This document shows positions 33,217 through 41,128 of a stretch of DNA of 41,128 nt, piece by piece (the first letter of the stretch is position 1; each line of letters begins with the position of its first letter). Both the position numbers and the translations under genes were made by a program. The stretch comes from JBGCEZ01 sp045106735 (GTDB lineage: Bacteria > Planctomycetota > Phycisphaerae > Phycisphaerales > SM1A02), in contig JBGCEZ010000011.1 of NCBI GenBank assembly GCA_045106735.1, forward strand, positions 1 to 41,128, written 5' to 3'. The notes beneath the pieces are model-generated. The model did not search any database, was not told where the DNA came from, and saw only the letters and a list, made by a program, of their open reading frames with translations.

Positions 33217-33918
33217 TTAAGCACGGCGACGACGACGACCGACCGCGGCTCCGGCCATGCCGATCAGCATGAATGCCCCCGGCGCGGGGACGAAAGCCAC
33301 TCGATCGATCGACAGTTCCAGTCCGGTTGGGGCGTTCGAGCCGAAGTTGAACTCCACGCTCAACGAGTCGACGTCGGTCAGATCGACTTCGTCCAAGGAG
33401 CTGAGATCAATCACCACCGACGTGGACCCGGCCGGCGCGGCCATCGACAACCTGTCGTTGCCCACCCCGGAGGTGAACAGCTCGATCCGGAACTGCACGT
33501 CCACGTCCAGCGCTTCGGTGAAGCGCAGTTCAATATCGGTGTTCCCCGTCAGATCGAGGTTCAGTTCGGAACCCAAGACGGTGCCGGAGCCCCACCCGAG
33601 CAACGCCAAACCACGGAGTTCATCGCCCGCCAGAAAGCTGAATGCCCCGTCCCCGACCGACGTCGTGAGATCAAGCCCGAGCGGGTTGTCACGGACCCGC
33701 TGACCGGCGAATCGGAAGCCGCCGATCATCGAACCGGCTTGCTCGGAGAAGATGACGTCCTCGCTGTTGGTCTGCACGAAATCGCCAGACGTGAAGTCAT
33801 CCACGATGATCTCGCCATGGGCGACCGACGCGGGAACCATGAGCCCCGCGGCGACGAGTGCTGCCGCGATCGGCGGACTGAAGGGCACAGGCGAAGTGTG
33901 GCAGGATCGAAGACGCAT
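33217..33918 (-). CDS. Exported PEP-CTERM-like protein
   Basis: The 233-residue product has a signal peptide (PFSPPIAAALVAAGLMVPASVAHG), a beta-rich domain starting EIIVDDFTSGDF and ending LSIDRVAFV, and a C-terminal sorting tail VPAPGAFMLIGMAGAAVGRRRRRA: Pro-rich motif, hydrophobic helix and Arg cluster. Such tails are typical of surface proteins handled by exosortase-type systems. It is a paralog of the next gene, sharing the layout and many residues. GGAG lies 8 nt before the ATG. It has no enzymatic motif; likely an extracellular matrix or surface protein. Confidence 0.8.
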   Translation of the reverse strand: MRLRSCHTSPVPFSPPIAAALVAAGLMVPASVAHGEIIVDDFTSGDFVQTNSEDVIFSEQAGSMIGGFRFAGQRVRDNPLGLDLTTSVGDGAFSFLAGDELRGLALLGWGSGTVLGSELNLDLTGNTDIELRFTEALDVDVQFRIELFTSGVGNDRLSMAAPAGSTSVVIDLSSLDEVDLTDVDSLSVEFNFGSNAPTGLELSIDRVAFVPAPGAFMLIGMAGAAVGRRRRRA

Positions 33919-34245
33919 GACGGGGCTCCATGGCCAAAGGACAAGGATCCCGGCCGGCGGCCCTGAATCGCAGCGAACTTGGGTGGAGATGACGCGAGTC
34001 AACTCCAACATGGTCTCTCGTCTTCCGCGATCTCAATCATCGGGCACGTGCCGGGCCACCCGTGCTTGGGCGTGGGTGACCGGGCGTGTGCGCTTGGGCG
34101 CGGGTGGCATGGGCTTGGGCGGCCGGGCGCGGACGTGGGCGCGCTGGCTGATTGCAACCGACTTGTGGAAGGAACAAGGATCGCCGGCGCGGTCCGCACG
34201 TCCATCGCGGCCCGTCGATCGACGCACGCTTCCCAGAGATGAAGA
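33919..34245. other. Intergenic region between the two PEP-CTERM-like genes
   Basis: With the hairpin at 34246 it makes a 396-bp gap. At 33926-33969 it carries a CTCCATGG and a 25-bp block also found upstream of the paralog (35013-35060). At about 34065-34145 the plus strand has many GGG tracts spaced by 3-11 nt. No gene is seen. Confidence 0.5.
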
Positions 34246-34280
34246 CGCCGCGGGGCTCGGCCGTTCCGAGCCCCGCGGCG
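34246..34280 (-). terminator. Terminator hairpin of the second PEP-CTERM-like gene
   Basis: A perfect 15-bp stem CGCCGCGGGGCTCGG / CCGAGCCCCGCGGCG with a 5-nt loop lies 34 nt after the stop at 34315 (minus strand), followed by TCTTCATCTC. Confidence 0.75.
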
Positions 34281-34314
34281 ATCATTGTTTCGATATTCGT
34301 TCAGCCTTCGCGGA

Positions 34315-35004
34315 TCAGCCGCGGCGACGCCGGGCGCCGGCCAAACCGGCCAGACCAAAGAGCGCGATCGCCCCGGGAGCCGGCACAAACGCAATGCGGT
34401 CGATGGAGAAGTTCAGACCCGGTTCGCCGAATCCAGGGTTGGGCCCGACGCTGATCAAGTCAATGTCGGTGAGATCGAGACCGTCGAGTTCCGACAGGTC
34501 GAGCACGTAGGAGGTCGAACCGGCTTCAAACGTCGCCTCGACGCCAGCGGACCCGGCGCTCGAGCCGAAGGAGACGATCGACGTGAATGACGTCGCCAGC
34601 GCGTCCCCGAACTGAATCTCAAACGCGGTCTCGCCCGAAACGTCGAGGTTGAGGGCCCCGGCGCTCGATCCGGCCCCGTACCCGAGCAGGCCGCCGGCCA
34701 CGACGCCGTCGCCGGCCGCGAATTCGTACAACCCGCCACTGACGGAGGTCGTCAGCACGTTGTCAAACGGGTTGGCATTGACGAATTGCCCGGCGAACCG
34801 AACGCCGCCGATCATCGTGCCGGTGTACTCAGCGCTGGTCAGACCCGCGCTGATGGTTTCAGTGAAATCACCCGACGAAAAGTCGTCGACGATGATGTCC
34901 GCGTGGGCCGCGGGAACAACGGCCAGCGCACACGCGGCGGCCGTACCGGCAAAGGTGGTTCGAATCGCGGAGCGCGCAACAACAGTGGGGGCAGACTTCG
35001 ACAT
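34315..35004 (-). CDS. Exported PEP-CTERM-like protein (paralog)
   Basis: The 229-residue product has a signal peptide (TTFAGTAAACALAVVPAAHA), a beta-rich domain beginning DIIVDDFSSGDFTETIS, and the sorting tail VPAPGAIALFGLAGLAGARRRRG. Its central motif order (MIGGVRFAGQFV, LDLSELDGLDLTDIDLISV, LNFSIDRIAFV) matches the neighbouring paralog at 33217, so the pair arose by duplication. GGAGATCC precedes the ATG. The upstream leader shares a 25-bp block with the paralog, suggesting co-regulation. Function unknown; surface location inferred. Confidence 0.8.
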   Translation of the reverse strand: MSKSAPTVVARSAIRTTFAGTAAACALAVVPAAHADIIVDDFSSGDFTETISAGLTSAEYTGTMIGGVRFAGQFVNANPFDNVLTTSVSGGLYEFAAGDGVVAGGLLGYGAGSSAGALNLDVSGETAFEIQFGDALATSFTSIVSFGSSAGSAGVEATFEAGSTSYVLDLSELDGLDLTDIDLISVGPNPGFGEPGLNFSIDRIAFVPAPGAIALFGLAGLAGARRRRG

Positions 35005-35222
35005 CGCTGGATCTCCATGGATCAGGGGTACATGGGGATCCCGGTCGGCGGCCCGGAATCAATTTCGTTGGGGATCCGGCACATGCCGACCCCGGAAGTG
35101 ATCTCTCAACGTGGGATACGACAGTTGGTGTCGGAGCCTGCCGACGTGTTCTGGTTTTTCTTCGTGGTTCTGTGATTTGCCTCGAGAAGGCCGAGGCGGG
35201 CTGGGGCTGGCCTGGGGCTGGG

Positions 35223-35252
35223 CCGGGTCGATCGGGCTCAGATCGGGCCCGG
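35223..35252 (-). terminator. Weak hairpin after the HD-GYP gene
   Basis: CCGGGTCGATC and GATCGGGCCCGG can pair over 11 bp with one bulge. It lies just after the stop at 35261 (minus strand); no T run is seen. Confidence 0.3.
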
Positions 35253-35260
35253 ACTCGCAC

Positions 35261-36394
35261 TCACACCGGGCGCTTCGCCGACCGCCCCAGCTCGGGGGCG
35301 GGCAAGATCTCGACCTCGGTCGTTCCCCGCTCGGCCGAAGCGCCGTCGCCGATGCTCCGGAACGCCGCTTCGTGGGCCATGAACGCACGGACCACATCGG
35401 GGTCGAAGTGCGTCCCGGCGTGTTCGAGAATGATGTCCCGGGCCGCTTCGTGCGTGTACGCGTCCTTGTAGACGCGTTCGGCCCGCAGGGCGTCGTAGAC
35501 GTCGGCCAGTGCCACGATCCGGGCGGCGATGGGAATGTCCTCGCCGGCCAGGCCAAACGGGTAGCCCGTGCCGTCGAATCGCTCGTGGTGGGCGAAGGCA
35601 ATCTCGCACGCAATCCGCAGGTAGTCGTCGTCCCCGGACTGCCGGCGCACCTCAAGGAGCGTGTCGAAGCCCACCAGGACGTGCTTCTGCATTTCCGACC
35701 GCTGCTCGTCCGTCAGCGGCCCCGGCTTCAGCAGGATCGAGTCGGGAACCCCGACCTTGCCGATGTCGTGAAGCGGCGAGGTCTCGACCATCGCGACGAT
35801 GAAGTCCTCGTCGATCTCGGGCCGCGTGCCGCGGAGGGCCCCGCCCAGGACGCGGACGTAGGCCTGGATGCGTTCGATGTGCTCGCCGGTGTCCTGATCT
35901 CGTACGCCGGCCAGGGTCGCCATCGCCCGAACCATGGTCGTGCGGGCGGCATTGCGCTGGGTCCGGCCGGTGGCCCGGGACTCGGCGACCCGGTCGTGCA
36001 TGCGATCCAGTTCACGCTCGTATCGCCGGGCGATCCAAAAGAGCACGCCCATGACCGCGGCCACGGCTACTCCGGCGCTGAGCATCCCCAGGAGCTTGGC
36101 CCGGGCGATGGCCGACGTCACATCGGCCGATGCCGCCCCGGATGCCTCGGACATGCGGTTCAGGGCCGCCCCAAGGCCCACGCCGGTGACCCAGACCGCC
36201 CCGATCGACGCCAGGGCCAGCACGATCCCGGCAGCCAAGATGCGGCGACGCCGGAGGGCCCGAGCCGCGCGATCGGCGGCCGACGGACTGGAGGCGGACC
36301 CACCGCGGCTCGGGCTCTGGCTCGGGCTCGGGCTCGGGCGTTGGCCCTGGCTCGATTCGGCGTCAGGTTGTGCGGGGGCGGTCGGCATGATCAT
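35261..36394 (-). CDS. Membrane HD-GYP phosphodiesterase-like protein
   Basis: The 377-residue product has a disordered N-tail of PSPSPSQSPS type, a membrane helix (~54-72, ILAAGIVLALASIGAVWV), a short extracytoplasmic segment, a second helix (~100-120, LGMLSAGVAVAAVMGVLFW) and a cytoplasmic HD-GYP domain: RDQDTGEHIERIQAY, HDIGKVGVPDSILLKPGPL, MQKHVLVGFD, AFAHHERFDGTGYPFGLAGEDIPIAARIVALADVYDAL. HD-GYP enzymes hydrolyse c-di-GMP; all family metal-ligand residues I can check are present. The ATG at 36394 is chosen (36388 is next); the frame is open to 36451. It is divergent from purF, so it may share a control region of about 185 bp. Confidence 0.9.
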   Translation of the reverse strand: MIMPTAPAQPDAESSQGQRPSPSPSQSPSRGGSASSPSAADRAARALRRRRILAAGIVLALASIGAVWVTGVGLGAALNRMSEASGAASADVTSAIARAKLLGMLSAGVAVAAVMGVLFWIARRYERELDRMHDRVAESRATGRTQRNAARTTMVRAMATLAGVRDQDTGEHIERIQAYVRVLGGALRGTRPEIDEDFIVAMVETSPLHDIGKVGVPDSILLKPGPLTDEQRSEMQKHVLVGFDTLLEVRRQSGDDDYLRIACEIAFAHHERFDGTGYPFGLAGEDIPIAARIVALADVYDALRAERVYKDAYTHEAARDIILEHAGTHFDPDVVRAFMAHEAAFRSIGDGASAERGTTEVEILPAPELGRSAKRPV

Positions 36395-36563
36395 GGAAGG
36401 ATGACCCGATTCTGGCCCGGGTGCAACGCGGGCGACGGATCCCCGGACCATGAAAGGCTTCGCGGCGCGGCCGGCCCCCGTTCCCGGACGCTCCGGATTT
36501 CCTCCGATCGGCCCAACCTGTCACCGGCCCAAGACAAGGTTGCCCACCCCCCCACCGAGTCCC

Positions 36564-36569
36564 TACCCT
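36564..36569 (+). promoter_or_regulatory. -10-like TACCCT upstream of purF
   Basis: TACCCT ends 9 nt before the ATG at 36579, with TTGCCC (36540-36545) 18 nt upstream as a possible -35. No Shine-Dalgarno is present. Confidence 0.45.
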
Positions 36570-36578
36570 GCGCGGACC

Positions 36579-38495
36579 ATGAGCGACTTCATCGGACACG
36601 AATGCGGCTTGATGCTCCTGAGGCTCCGCCGCACCCCGGCGGAATACCAAGAGCTCTACGGCGACCCCGGCTGGGGCGTCCGCAAGCTCCTGGTGCTCAT
36701 GGAGAAGCTCCGGAATCGCGGCCAGGACGGGGCCGGCGTCGGCGTCGTCAAATTCGACATGCCGCCGGGCGACCGGTTCATGCTCCGCGTCCGATCCGAC
36801 AAGCGATCGGCCATCGAGCGGATCGGCCGGATCCTGCAGCGGGACATCGAGAAGCTCAAGCCGCGGGAGCTGAAGAATCTGGACGCCGCGGGCTTCCGCC
36901 GGCAGTGTGAGTTCATCGGCGACGTCTACATCGGCCACCTCCGGTACGGCACGCACTCCGGACGCGGCGTTTCGGCCTGCCACCCGCTGATGCGGAAGAA
37001 CAACGTGGCCAGCCGGAATCTGGCCCTGGCCGGCAACTTCAACATGACCAATTCGCGCGAGCTCTTCGAGCAGCTCGTCGAGTACGGCCTCCATCCGGTG
37101 GGCGACTCGGACACCGCGGTCATTTTGGAGCGGATCGGCTACGAGCTCGACCGCGAACACCGCCAAATCGCCTCCTCCATGGGGCCCGAATCTTTCCGCG
37201 GCCTGGAAAACCGCGAACTCGCCGGAGCCGTGTCCGACGACATCGACTTGGCCCGCGTCCTGCGACGGGCCAGCGACGGCTGGGACGGCGGCTACGCGTT
37301 CGCCGGCCTGCTGGGCAACGGCGACGCCTTCGTCGTCCGTGACCCCAATGGCATCCGGCCGGCCTTCCACTACATGGACGACGACGTGGTGGTCATGGCC
37401 TCCGAGCGAGCCCCGCTCACGAACCTGTTCGACGCCGAGCCGGAGCAGATCGAGCCCCTGCCGCCCGGCCACATTCTCGAGATCAAGCGATCCGGGGCGG
37501 TCCGCATCGTGCCGTTCACCGAGCCCGGGCGGCTGCGCCAGTGCACGTTCGAGCGGATCTACTTCAGCCGCGGCAACGACCAGGACATCTACCGCGAGCG
37601 CAAGAGCCTCGGCCGGCTGCTCGCCCCGCGGGTGCTCGACGCCCTGGACAATGACGTCGATCACGCGGTCTTCAGCTTCGTCCCCAATACGGCCGAGACG
37701 TCCTACCTCGGCTTGGTCGAAGAAGTCGACCGCCTGCACCGAGCCCGCTTGGGCGACGAACTGTGGCGGCGCATCGAATCCGGCACGGCCAGCCGCGATG
37801 ACGTGATGGCCCTGGCCACCGGCCGGACGCGAGCCGAGAAGGTCGCCCACAAGGACCAGAAGATGCGCACCTTCATCACCCACGACGCGGCCCGCCGTGA
37901 TCTGGTGATGCACGTGTACGACATCACGCGCGGCGTGGTGCAGACCGATGACACGCTGGTGGTGGTCGACGACTCGATCGTCCGCGGCACGACCCTCCGC
38001 GAATCGATCATCACGATCCTCTCACGGCTGAACCCCAAGCGAATCGTGGTGTGTTCGAGCGCCCCGCCCATCATGTACCCCGATTGCTACGGCATCGACA
38101 TGAGCCAACTCGGGCGATTCATCGCCTTTGAAGCGGCGATCGGACTGCTCGAAGACCGCAACGAACTGGAACTGCTCGACGAGGTGGAAGCCAAGTGCCT
38201 CGAGCAGGCAGCGTTGCCACCCGACCGCATGGTCAACCACGTCGGCATGATCTACGACCGGTTCACACTGCAAGAACTTGAGGGCAAGATCGCCCAGCTC
38301 GTGCGGCCGACGAATGTCACCTGGGACGGACCGATCGAAGTCATGTACCAATCGGTTGACGATCTTCGACGGGCCATGCCCGAGCACACCGGCGACTGGT
38401 ACTTCACCGGCAACTTCCCGACACCGGGCGGGTACCGCGTGCTGAACCGTTCGTTCTTGAACTGGCGACGGAAGGTGGACGTGCGGGCGTACTGA
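36579..38495 (+). CDS. purF: Amidophosphoribosyltransferase, long form
   Basis: The enzyme makes 5-phosphoribosylamine from PRPP and glutamine, the first step of purine synthesis. The N-terminus MSDFIGHECGLMLLRL places the catalytic Cys at position 9, so an 8-residue propeptide would be removed. GQDGAGVG and GHLRYGTHSGRG follow as in glutamine amidotransferases. The PRPP loop is VVVDDSIVRGTTLRESI near residue 465, and YFSRGNDQDIY is also conserved. At 638 residues it is longer than E. coli PurF (~505), the form known from Bacteroidetes and Planctomycetes, with an extra segment around 85-115 (RDIEKLKPRELKNLDAAGFRRQCEF). Lacking an obvious ribosome site, it may be leaderless. Confidence 0.93.
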   Translation: MSDFIGHECGLMLLRLRRTPAEYQELYGDPGWGVRKLLVLMEKLRNRGQDGAGVGVVKFDMPPGDRFMLRVRSDKRSAIERIGRILQRDIEKLKPRELKNLDAAGFRRQCEFIGDVYIGHLRYGTHSGRGVSACHPLMRKNNVASRNLALAGNFNMTNSRELFEQLVEYGLHPVGDSDTAVILERIGYELDREHRQIASSMGPESFRGLENRELAGAVSDDIDLARVLRRASDGWDGGYAFAGLLGNGDAFVVRDPNGIRPAFHYMDDDVVVMASERAPLTNLFDAEPEQIEPLPPGHILEIKRSGAVRIVPFTEPGRLRQCTFERIYFSRGNDQDIYRERKSLGRLLAPRVLDALDNDVDHAVFSFVPNTAETSYLGLVEEVDRLHRARLGDELWRRIESGTASRDDVMALATGRTRAEKVAHKDQKMRTFITHDAARRDLVMHVYDITRGVVQTDDTLVVVDDSIVRGTTLRESIITILSRLNPKRIVVCSSAPPIMYPDCYGIDMSQLGRFIAFEAAIGLLEDRNELELLDEVEAKCLEQAALPPDRMVNHVGMIYDRFTLQELEGKIAQLVRPTNVTWDGPIEVMYQSVDDLRRAMPEHTGDWYFTGNFPTPGGYRVLNRSFLNWRRKVDVRAY

Positions 38496-38521
38496 CGCGC
38501 CGCCGCAGACGGGGAACCACA

Positions 38522-39202
38522 GTGATCGACCTTTCGGTGGTCCGCGCCGGCGTTGCCCGGCGCATTGCAGAAGAGAATCGCGACGTCACGCTCGATGCCT
38601 GGGTGACGCCCGGAACGGGCGTGGCGTTCACCGTGCTGACGTTCGGCTTCGTCTTCGTCTTGACGTGGATGCTGGCGTTTCTGCTTGGCGGTGGTCGCCA
38701 CTCGGAAGCCGGCGTGGCCGCGACGATCACCGGCGTGTTCTTTGCCGTGGGCACGTACTCGGCGTGGCGACGCGTGGATCCGCTGGCGAATCTGGAACCC
38801 GAAGATGCCAGCCTGTTCGGATCGGCGGCGCTGACCATGGCCACGGGCATGCCCGTCGCGTTTCATCCGCGGCAGGCGACGGCCGGCGCCGCGGCGTTCC
38901 TGATCGGGGGCCAGGCAAACATCCTGGAATCGATCGGGCACTTCCGCAGCGGCATTCCGACCGATTCCCCGCGTGTGAACACCGCGGCCGAACTGCTCGT
39001 CTCGGCGGAGCGCGGCGTTCGACTGGACTCGCTCGACGCGGCCGACTCGGCCAACTCGGCCGGCTCGGCCGGCCGAGCCGGCTCGGCCGAAGCAATTGTC
39101 CTGCTCCGCCGGCTTGGACTCTTGCGGGTGACCCGCGTGGCCAACGGCCGCACGTGCGAGCCGACCGAGAAGGGTCATGCGACGCTTCAGGGTCGGACGT
39201 GA
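38522..39202 (+). CDS. Membrane protein with possible winged-helix tail, unknown function
   Basis: The 226-residue product has two hydrophobic helices near the N-terminus (GVAFTVLTFGFVFVLTWMLAFLL and AGVAATITGVFFAVGTYSAW), a soluble middle (SLFGSAALTMATGMPVAFHPRQATAGAAAFLIGG), an Asn/Ser/Ala/Gly repeat linker (~180) and a C-terminal LLRRLGLLRVTRVANGRTCEPTEKGHATLQG, which resembles the final part of a winged helix. I recognise no family. GTG start with GGGG 7 nt upstream, 26 nt after purF; the stop overlaps the next ATG by one base, so the three downstream genes form one operon possibly with purF. Confidence 0.65.
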   Translation: MIDLSVVRAGVARRIAEENRDVTLDAWVTPGTGVAFTVLTFGFVFVLTWMLAFLLGGGRHSEAGVAATITGVFFAVGTYSAWRRVDPLANLEPEDASLFGSAALTMATGMPVAFHPRQATAGAAAFLIGGQANILESIGHFRSGIPTDSPRVNTAAELLVSAERGVRLDSLDAADSANSAGSAGRAGSAEAIVLLRRLGLLRVTRVANGRTCEPTEKGHATLQGRT

Positions 39203-40047
39203 TGGGGCGGGCCGACACGTCGTCACCGAGCGAATCTCCCATCGGTCCCGACGCCGGTCCCGGCACCGACGCCGACGCCGACCACGCCGCCACGTCCGGG
39301 CCGAACCATGCGATGCACCGCGCGGCGGATCGCTCCCTCGCGGGTCAGCTCGAGCGCGATGGCTGGGCCCTCGCGACCGGGGTGCGGTCGGCGGATGCGT
39401 GCGATCGCCTCGCGGCCGACCTTCCTCCGCCAGACCACACCACGGGGCGTCGCGGTGGCGTGCGGCTGCGGCTCGGCGAGGGAGCAGACACCAGCGAGCG
39501 CGTGTCCACGATCCGCGCCATGCAGGAGCTGGCCCGGACCGCAACGGACGACGCCGACCTGATCCCCGTCCGCGCGACCCTCTTCGACAAGTCGCCGGAG
39601 GCGAACTGGCTCGTGCCCTGGCACCAGGACCTGGCCGTCGCCCTGGCCGAACGGAACGACGCCGCCGACGGCTTCGGCCCGTGGTCCGTGAAAGACAGCA
39701 TCCCCCACGCACGGGCACCGATCACCTTGCTCGAACGCATGGTGGCGGTGCGGCTGCATCTCGACCCCTGTCCGGCCGACAACGGGGCCCTGCTCGTCCT
39801 GCCGGGATCCCACCGCTGGCCCCCGGCTCCGACATCCGACAAGCCGCCGGTGGACGCGGCGGTCACGTGCGAGGCGGACACCGGCGACTGCGTCCTGATG
39901 CGTCCGTTGGCGTGGCACGCTTCGCGCCCGGCCGAACGCCCCGCCCGGCGGCGGGTGCTGCATGTGGAGTTCGGCCCGCCGCAGCCGGGGCCGGGCGTGC
40001 GATGGGCGTGGGGGGCAGGGCCCGACGCCGCAGGGACAACCGCATGA
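39202..40047 (+). CDS. PhyH-like (phytanoyl-CoA dioxygenase family) non-haem iron oxygenase
   Basis: The 281-residue product has a disordered N-tail (Asp/Ala/Pro-rich, ~1-40) and a jelly-roll dioxygenase domain. The iron ligands are visible as H-Q-D in LVPWHQDLAVAL and a distal His in PLAWHASRPAERPARRRVLHVEF, whose Arg is the expected 2-oxoglutarate ligand. GALLVLPGSHRW is the PhyH family PGSH motif. It should hydroxylate an unknown small molecule using 2-oxoglutarate and O2. It overlaps both neighbours (1 bp and 4 bp), so the three proteins are made together. Confidence 0.85.
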   Translation: MGRADTSSPSESPIGPDAGPGTDADADHAATSGPNHAMHRAADRSLAGQLERDGWALATGVRSADACDRLAADLPPPDHTTGRRGGVRLRLGEGADTSERVSTIRAMQELARTATDDADLIPVRATLFDKSPEANWLVPWHQDLAVALAERNDAADGFGPWSVKDSIPHARAPITLLERMVAVRLHLDPCPADNGALLVLPGSHRWPPAPTSDKPPVDAAVTCEADTGDCVLMRPLAWHASRPAERPARRRVLHVEFGPPQPGPGVRWAWGAGPDAAGTTA

Positions 40048-40694
40048 ATCGCGAACTGCTGGACCGTTGGCGTTGCACGTGGGAGCGGACGGGGCTGGAG
40101 CACGCTGGTTCCGACGGGCATGCCCGTGCGCTTGACGATCTGGTCGATGCGTACGCCGCCCCGCCACGGGCGTACCACGCACTGGACCACGTGTTGGAGT
40201 GCCTCGATCATCTCGACGGCGCGCCCGATGCCGAGGTTGGCTCGCCGCAGATTCGCGGCGAGATCGAGCTCGCCCTCTGGTACCACGACGCGGTGTACGA
40301 CTCGCGCGCTTCGGACAACGAGCAGCGGAGCGCCGACATGGCGGCCGCGGTCCTGACCCCGCTGGACCCGGGATTCGCGGAACGGGTCACGGCCCTCATC
40401 CTCGCAACGCGGCACACCGATGCACCGACGTCGCCCCCGGCCGCCCTCATCGTCGACGTCGACCTGGCGATTCTGGGGGCGGAAGCGGATCGCTTCGACG
40501 CCTACGAGCGGCAGATCCGCGAGGAATACGCCTGGGTTGCGGATGCCGACTTCGCCCGAGGTCGAGCGGCCGTATTCGAGCAGTTCGCGGCCCGCGACCG
40601 CATCTACGCCACGGACCATTTCCACGGCCGGTTCGAAACGGCCGCCCGGACGAATCTGGGGCACGCGATCACGGCGTGGCGAGCGCGCGGCTGA
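40044..40694 (+). CDS. HD-fold metal-dependent hydrolase (COG4339-like)
   Basis: The 216-residue product shows the motifs of the predicted HD-superfamily hydrolases near YPD: RAYHALDHVLECLDHLD, ELALWYHDAVYDSRASDNEQRSA (the HD pair), LATRHTDAP and IVDVDLAILGAEADRFDAYERQIREEYAWV. These are His/Asp metal ligands in the expected order. The substrate is not known for the family. It begins in an ATGA overlap with the dioxygenase gene. Confidence 0.85.
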   Translation: MNRELLDRWRCTWERTGLEHAGSDGHARALDDLVDAYAAPPRAYHALDHVLECLDHLDGAPDAEVGSPQIRGEIELALWYHDAVYDSRASDNEQRSADMAAAVLTPLDPGFAERVTALILATRHTDAPTSPPAALIVDVDLAILGAEADRFDAYERQIREEYAWVADADFARGRAAVFEQFAARDRIYATDHFHGRFETAARTNLGHAITAWRARG

Positions 40695-40795
40695 GTGTGC
40701 CGTCGCCGGTGTGGTCCAGCCCAGGGGCCCGCGACGAGCCACGACGGCCCGGCGACGGCCCGGCGACCCGGCCACCAGGCGACCCGGCGACCCCA

Positions 40796-41128
40796 TCACC
40801 CATCCATCGGCACCAAGTGGCCTGTGATCCCCTTCGGCCGCTCGGCGCCCGGCACGTCCAGCGTCACGATCACCACCGGGCGCGGCATGCCGCTGACATG
40901 GTCCACGCGAAGCGGGTAGCGCTCCCCCGCCGTCATTTCGACTGGGGCCCGCAGGCGTTCCTCGGTGCTCGGCGTTTCGGGGATCAAGCGTTCGGCCTCG
41001 GAGAATACGCCGTCGCGGTTCAGGTCGATCCACGCGGTGGCGTGGCCGTTCTGCGTCTTCAATCCCAGCTCGAACGTGCCGGTGCCCGGCGACTGGATCG
41101 TCGCCTCAAAGCGCTGCCCGCGAATGTG
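40796..41128 (-). CDS. C-terminal part of a PA14-like domain protein (gene runs off the window)
   Basis: The last 110 codons of a minus-strand gene are present; the 5' part lies beyond the window end. The reading frame is open to the edge. The sequence holds GTGTFELGLKTQNGHATAWIDLNRDGVFSEAERLIPE and then EMTAGERYPLRVDHVSG...VVIVTLDVPG, similar to PA14 domains (AGERYPIRVEY-type) with a D-x-N-x-D-G calcium-binding-like loop in the variable region. PA14 domains bind sugars in many secreted or surface proteins. The internal ATG at 41062 should not be taken as the start. Confidence 0.6.
   Translation of the reverse strand, partial: HIRGQRFEATIQSPGTGTFELGLKTQNGHATAWIDLNRDGVFSEAERLIPETPSTEERLRAPVEMTAGERYPLRVDHVSGMPRPVVIVTLDVPGAERPKGITGHLVPMDG

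Overview
This is a GC-rich chromosomal window that most resembles a planctomycete of the Phycisphaerae type. The pointers are two type IV-like prepilins, two small exported proteins ending in a VPAPGA + hydrophobic + poly-Arg tail (PEP-CTERM-like), a planctomycete-style ECF-like sigma factor, a long PurF, and lipid A/outer-membrane proteins (PagL-like, DUF481-like). The assignment is inferred from gene content alone. I see no phage, IS, integrase or CRISPR; the window reads as ordinary chromosome with many lineage-specific genes.

Layout. 0.2-2.4 kb: two prepilin-like genes (+). 2.6-14.4 kb: a long minus-strand run. In transcription order it holds an OB-fold-like membrane protein, aroB, a GT-C glycosyltransferase, a ParA ATPase fused to a glycogen-binding (AMPK-beta/CBM48-like) domain, a coupled protein of unknown function, then DUF2752, two paralogous lipoproteins and a GT4 glycosyltransferase. 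Several junctions are 4-base GTGA overlaps. 14.6-15.0 kb: a possible small Cys-rich gene. 15.2-16.1 kb: an outer-membrane protein. 16.4-22.0 kb: a four-gene histidine kinase / LuxR regulator / membrane hybrid-type kinase / receiver operon. 22.2 kb: tRNA-Glu(TTC) with a textbook terminator. 22.5-24.6 kb: a membrane-anchored unknown, an ECF-like sigma factor and its coupled partner. 24.8-26.7 kb: PagL-like protein and a PfkB-fold protein without the catalytic GAGD motif. 26.9-27.0 kb: a strongly structured intergenic block, a candidate ncRNA. 27.0-29.4 kb: Nudix hydrolase and ahcY, the latter behind a recognisable promoter with a 14-bp palindrome. 29.7-33.2 kb: CheV, a small Pro-rich protein, an RdgC-like protein and a divergent unknown. 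33.2-35.0 kb: two PEP-CTERM-like paralogs. 35.3-40.7 kb: HD-GYP protein, purF, and a three-gene overlapping cluster (membrane protein, PhyH-like dioxygenase, HD-fold hydrolase). The window ends inside a PA14-like protein gene.

Main points of interest: (1) the ParA-CBM48 fusion, which suggests an ATPase that positions or partitions glycogen-like polysaccharide, with a translationally coupled partner; (2) a probable structured RNA between the PfkB-like and Nudix genes; (3) a promoter plus palindromic operator in front of ahcY; (4) a recurring TANNNT box 7-9 nt before start codons that lack a Shine-Dalgarno, suggesting leaderless transcripts, including one pair of overlapping divergent boxes; (5) a receiver protein whose C-terminus looks like a histidine-kinase dimerisation domain without its histidine; (6) many in-frame short tandem repeats in protein linkers.
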